Shown here one piece after another: positions 6,336 through 6,366 of a stretch of DNA of 6,366 nt. Position numbers and translations under genes: made by a program. Within the stretch, counting starts at the first letter, position 1. Every line of letters starts with the position of its first letter. The notes beneath the pieces are model-generated. The model searched no databases, had not been told where the DNA came from, and worked only from the letters and a program-made list of their open reading frames with translations. The stretch covers positions 1-6,366 of the forward strand of contig JAGLWR010000069.1 in the NCBI GenBank assembly GCA_023133315.1, given 5' to 3'. The stretch is from Methanomicrobia archaeon (GTDB lineage: Archaea; Methanobacteriota_B; Thermococci; Methanofastidiosales; B48-G16).

Positions 6336-6363
6336 GGTTCGTATAATGTATATTATACGAACT
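6336..6363. repeat. Near-perfect palindrome, candidate Xer/dif-like site or operator
   Basis: Arms GTTCGTATAAT (6337-6347) and ATTATACGAAC (6352-6362) are exact reverse complements, 11 bases each, around GTAT; the central TA also pairs, leaving one mismatched pair in 26 bases. Read as a Xer site, it divides into GGTTCGTATAA (6336-6346), TGTATA (6347-6352) and TTATACGAACT (6353-6363), an 11-6-11 layout. From memory of the E. coli dif sequence, the left arm matches at 9 of 11 positions, the spacer at 6 of 6 and the right arm at 7 of 11. The TATAA-N6-TTATA core is also that of the Pyrococcus dif. An alternative is a repressor operator, since it sits just after the predicted start of the promoter at 6304. 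No recombinase gene is in the window. Confidence 0.5.
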
Positions 6364-6366
6364 TTT

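Noticed and set aside
6330..6345. GGTTCG as a possible tRNA T-loop
   Set aside because: The following bases do not form a T-arm, and no acceptor, D or anticodon stem can be built around it.
6333..6366. The loxP resemblance as a vector or sequencing-linker artefact
   Set aside because: An artefact would carry the exact loxP sequence. Here six positions differ, one pair of them in a compensating way that keeps the palindrome, and the upstream DNA is a normal archaeal promoter continuous with the AT-rich region.
6337..6366. Hairpin plus TTTT read as an intrinsic terminator
   Set aside because: No gene on the plus strand ends nearby, the stem has only a few G-C pairs, and archaea do not generally need hairpin terminators. 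It cannot be excluded for a transcript arriving from the right on the other strand.
5436..6366. CRISPR array or tandem repeats in the gene-poor end
   Set aside because: No repeat unit of 20 or more bases recurs; only short 9- and 11-base words repeat.

Overview
The window is a piece of an archaeal chromosome. The best evidence is the pair GatD and GatE, the archaea-specific Glu-tRNA(Gln) amidotransferase, together with an archaeal/eukaryal-type glycyl-tRNA synthetase and an Mtq2/HemK2-type methyltransferase. TATA boxes lie about 25 bases before inferred transcription starts, and the ribosome binding sites are of the GGTGAT type. The DNA is AT-rich and the main genes strongly prefer AGA/AGG arginine codons. 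Nothing seen here fixes the lineage within the Archaea.

Positions 1-3334 (minus strand) hold a tight three-gene operon, transcribed right to left: mtq2, gatD, gatE. mtq2 and gatD abut with no gap, gatD and gatE overlap by 4 bases (ATGA), and gatE runs off the left edge of the window. mtq2 appears to be leaderless. A 96-base divergent promoter region (3335-3430) separates the operon from glyS, which runs rightward (3431-4876). glyS converges with a stand-alone V4R-domain gene (4878-5435, minus) with a single base between their stop codons.

From about 5436 the character changes. An intergenic stretch is followed by one unrecognised small ORF (5659-5973, minus) with different arginine codon use, then by about 300 bases of very AT-rich DNA without a credible gene. 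The last 90 bases are densely structured: two abutting inverted repeats, a strong BRE/TATA promoter pointing rightward, and a near-perfect 26-base palindrome ending almost at the window edge. The palindrome has the 11-6-11 layout of a Xer/dif recombination site and also resembles loxP. It could equally be an operator over the start of a gene beyond the window.

Functionally, the left two thirds serves translation. GatDE makes Gln-tRNA(Gln), GlyRS makes Gly-tRNA(Gly), and Mtq2 methylates the glutamine of the Gly-Gly-Gln motif in the release factor. The V4R protein is probably a small-ligand sensor of unknown target. The right end looks like an accessory or boundary region, and the palindrome at its edge is the most interesting signal in the window.
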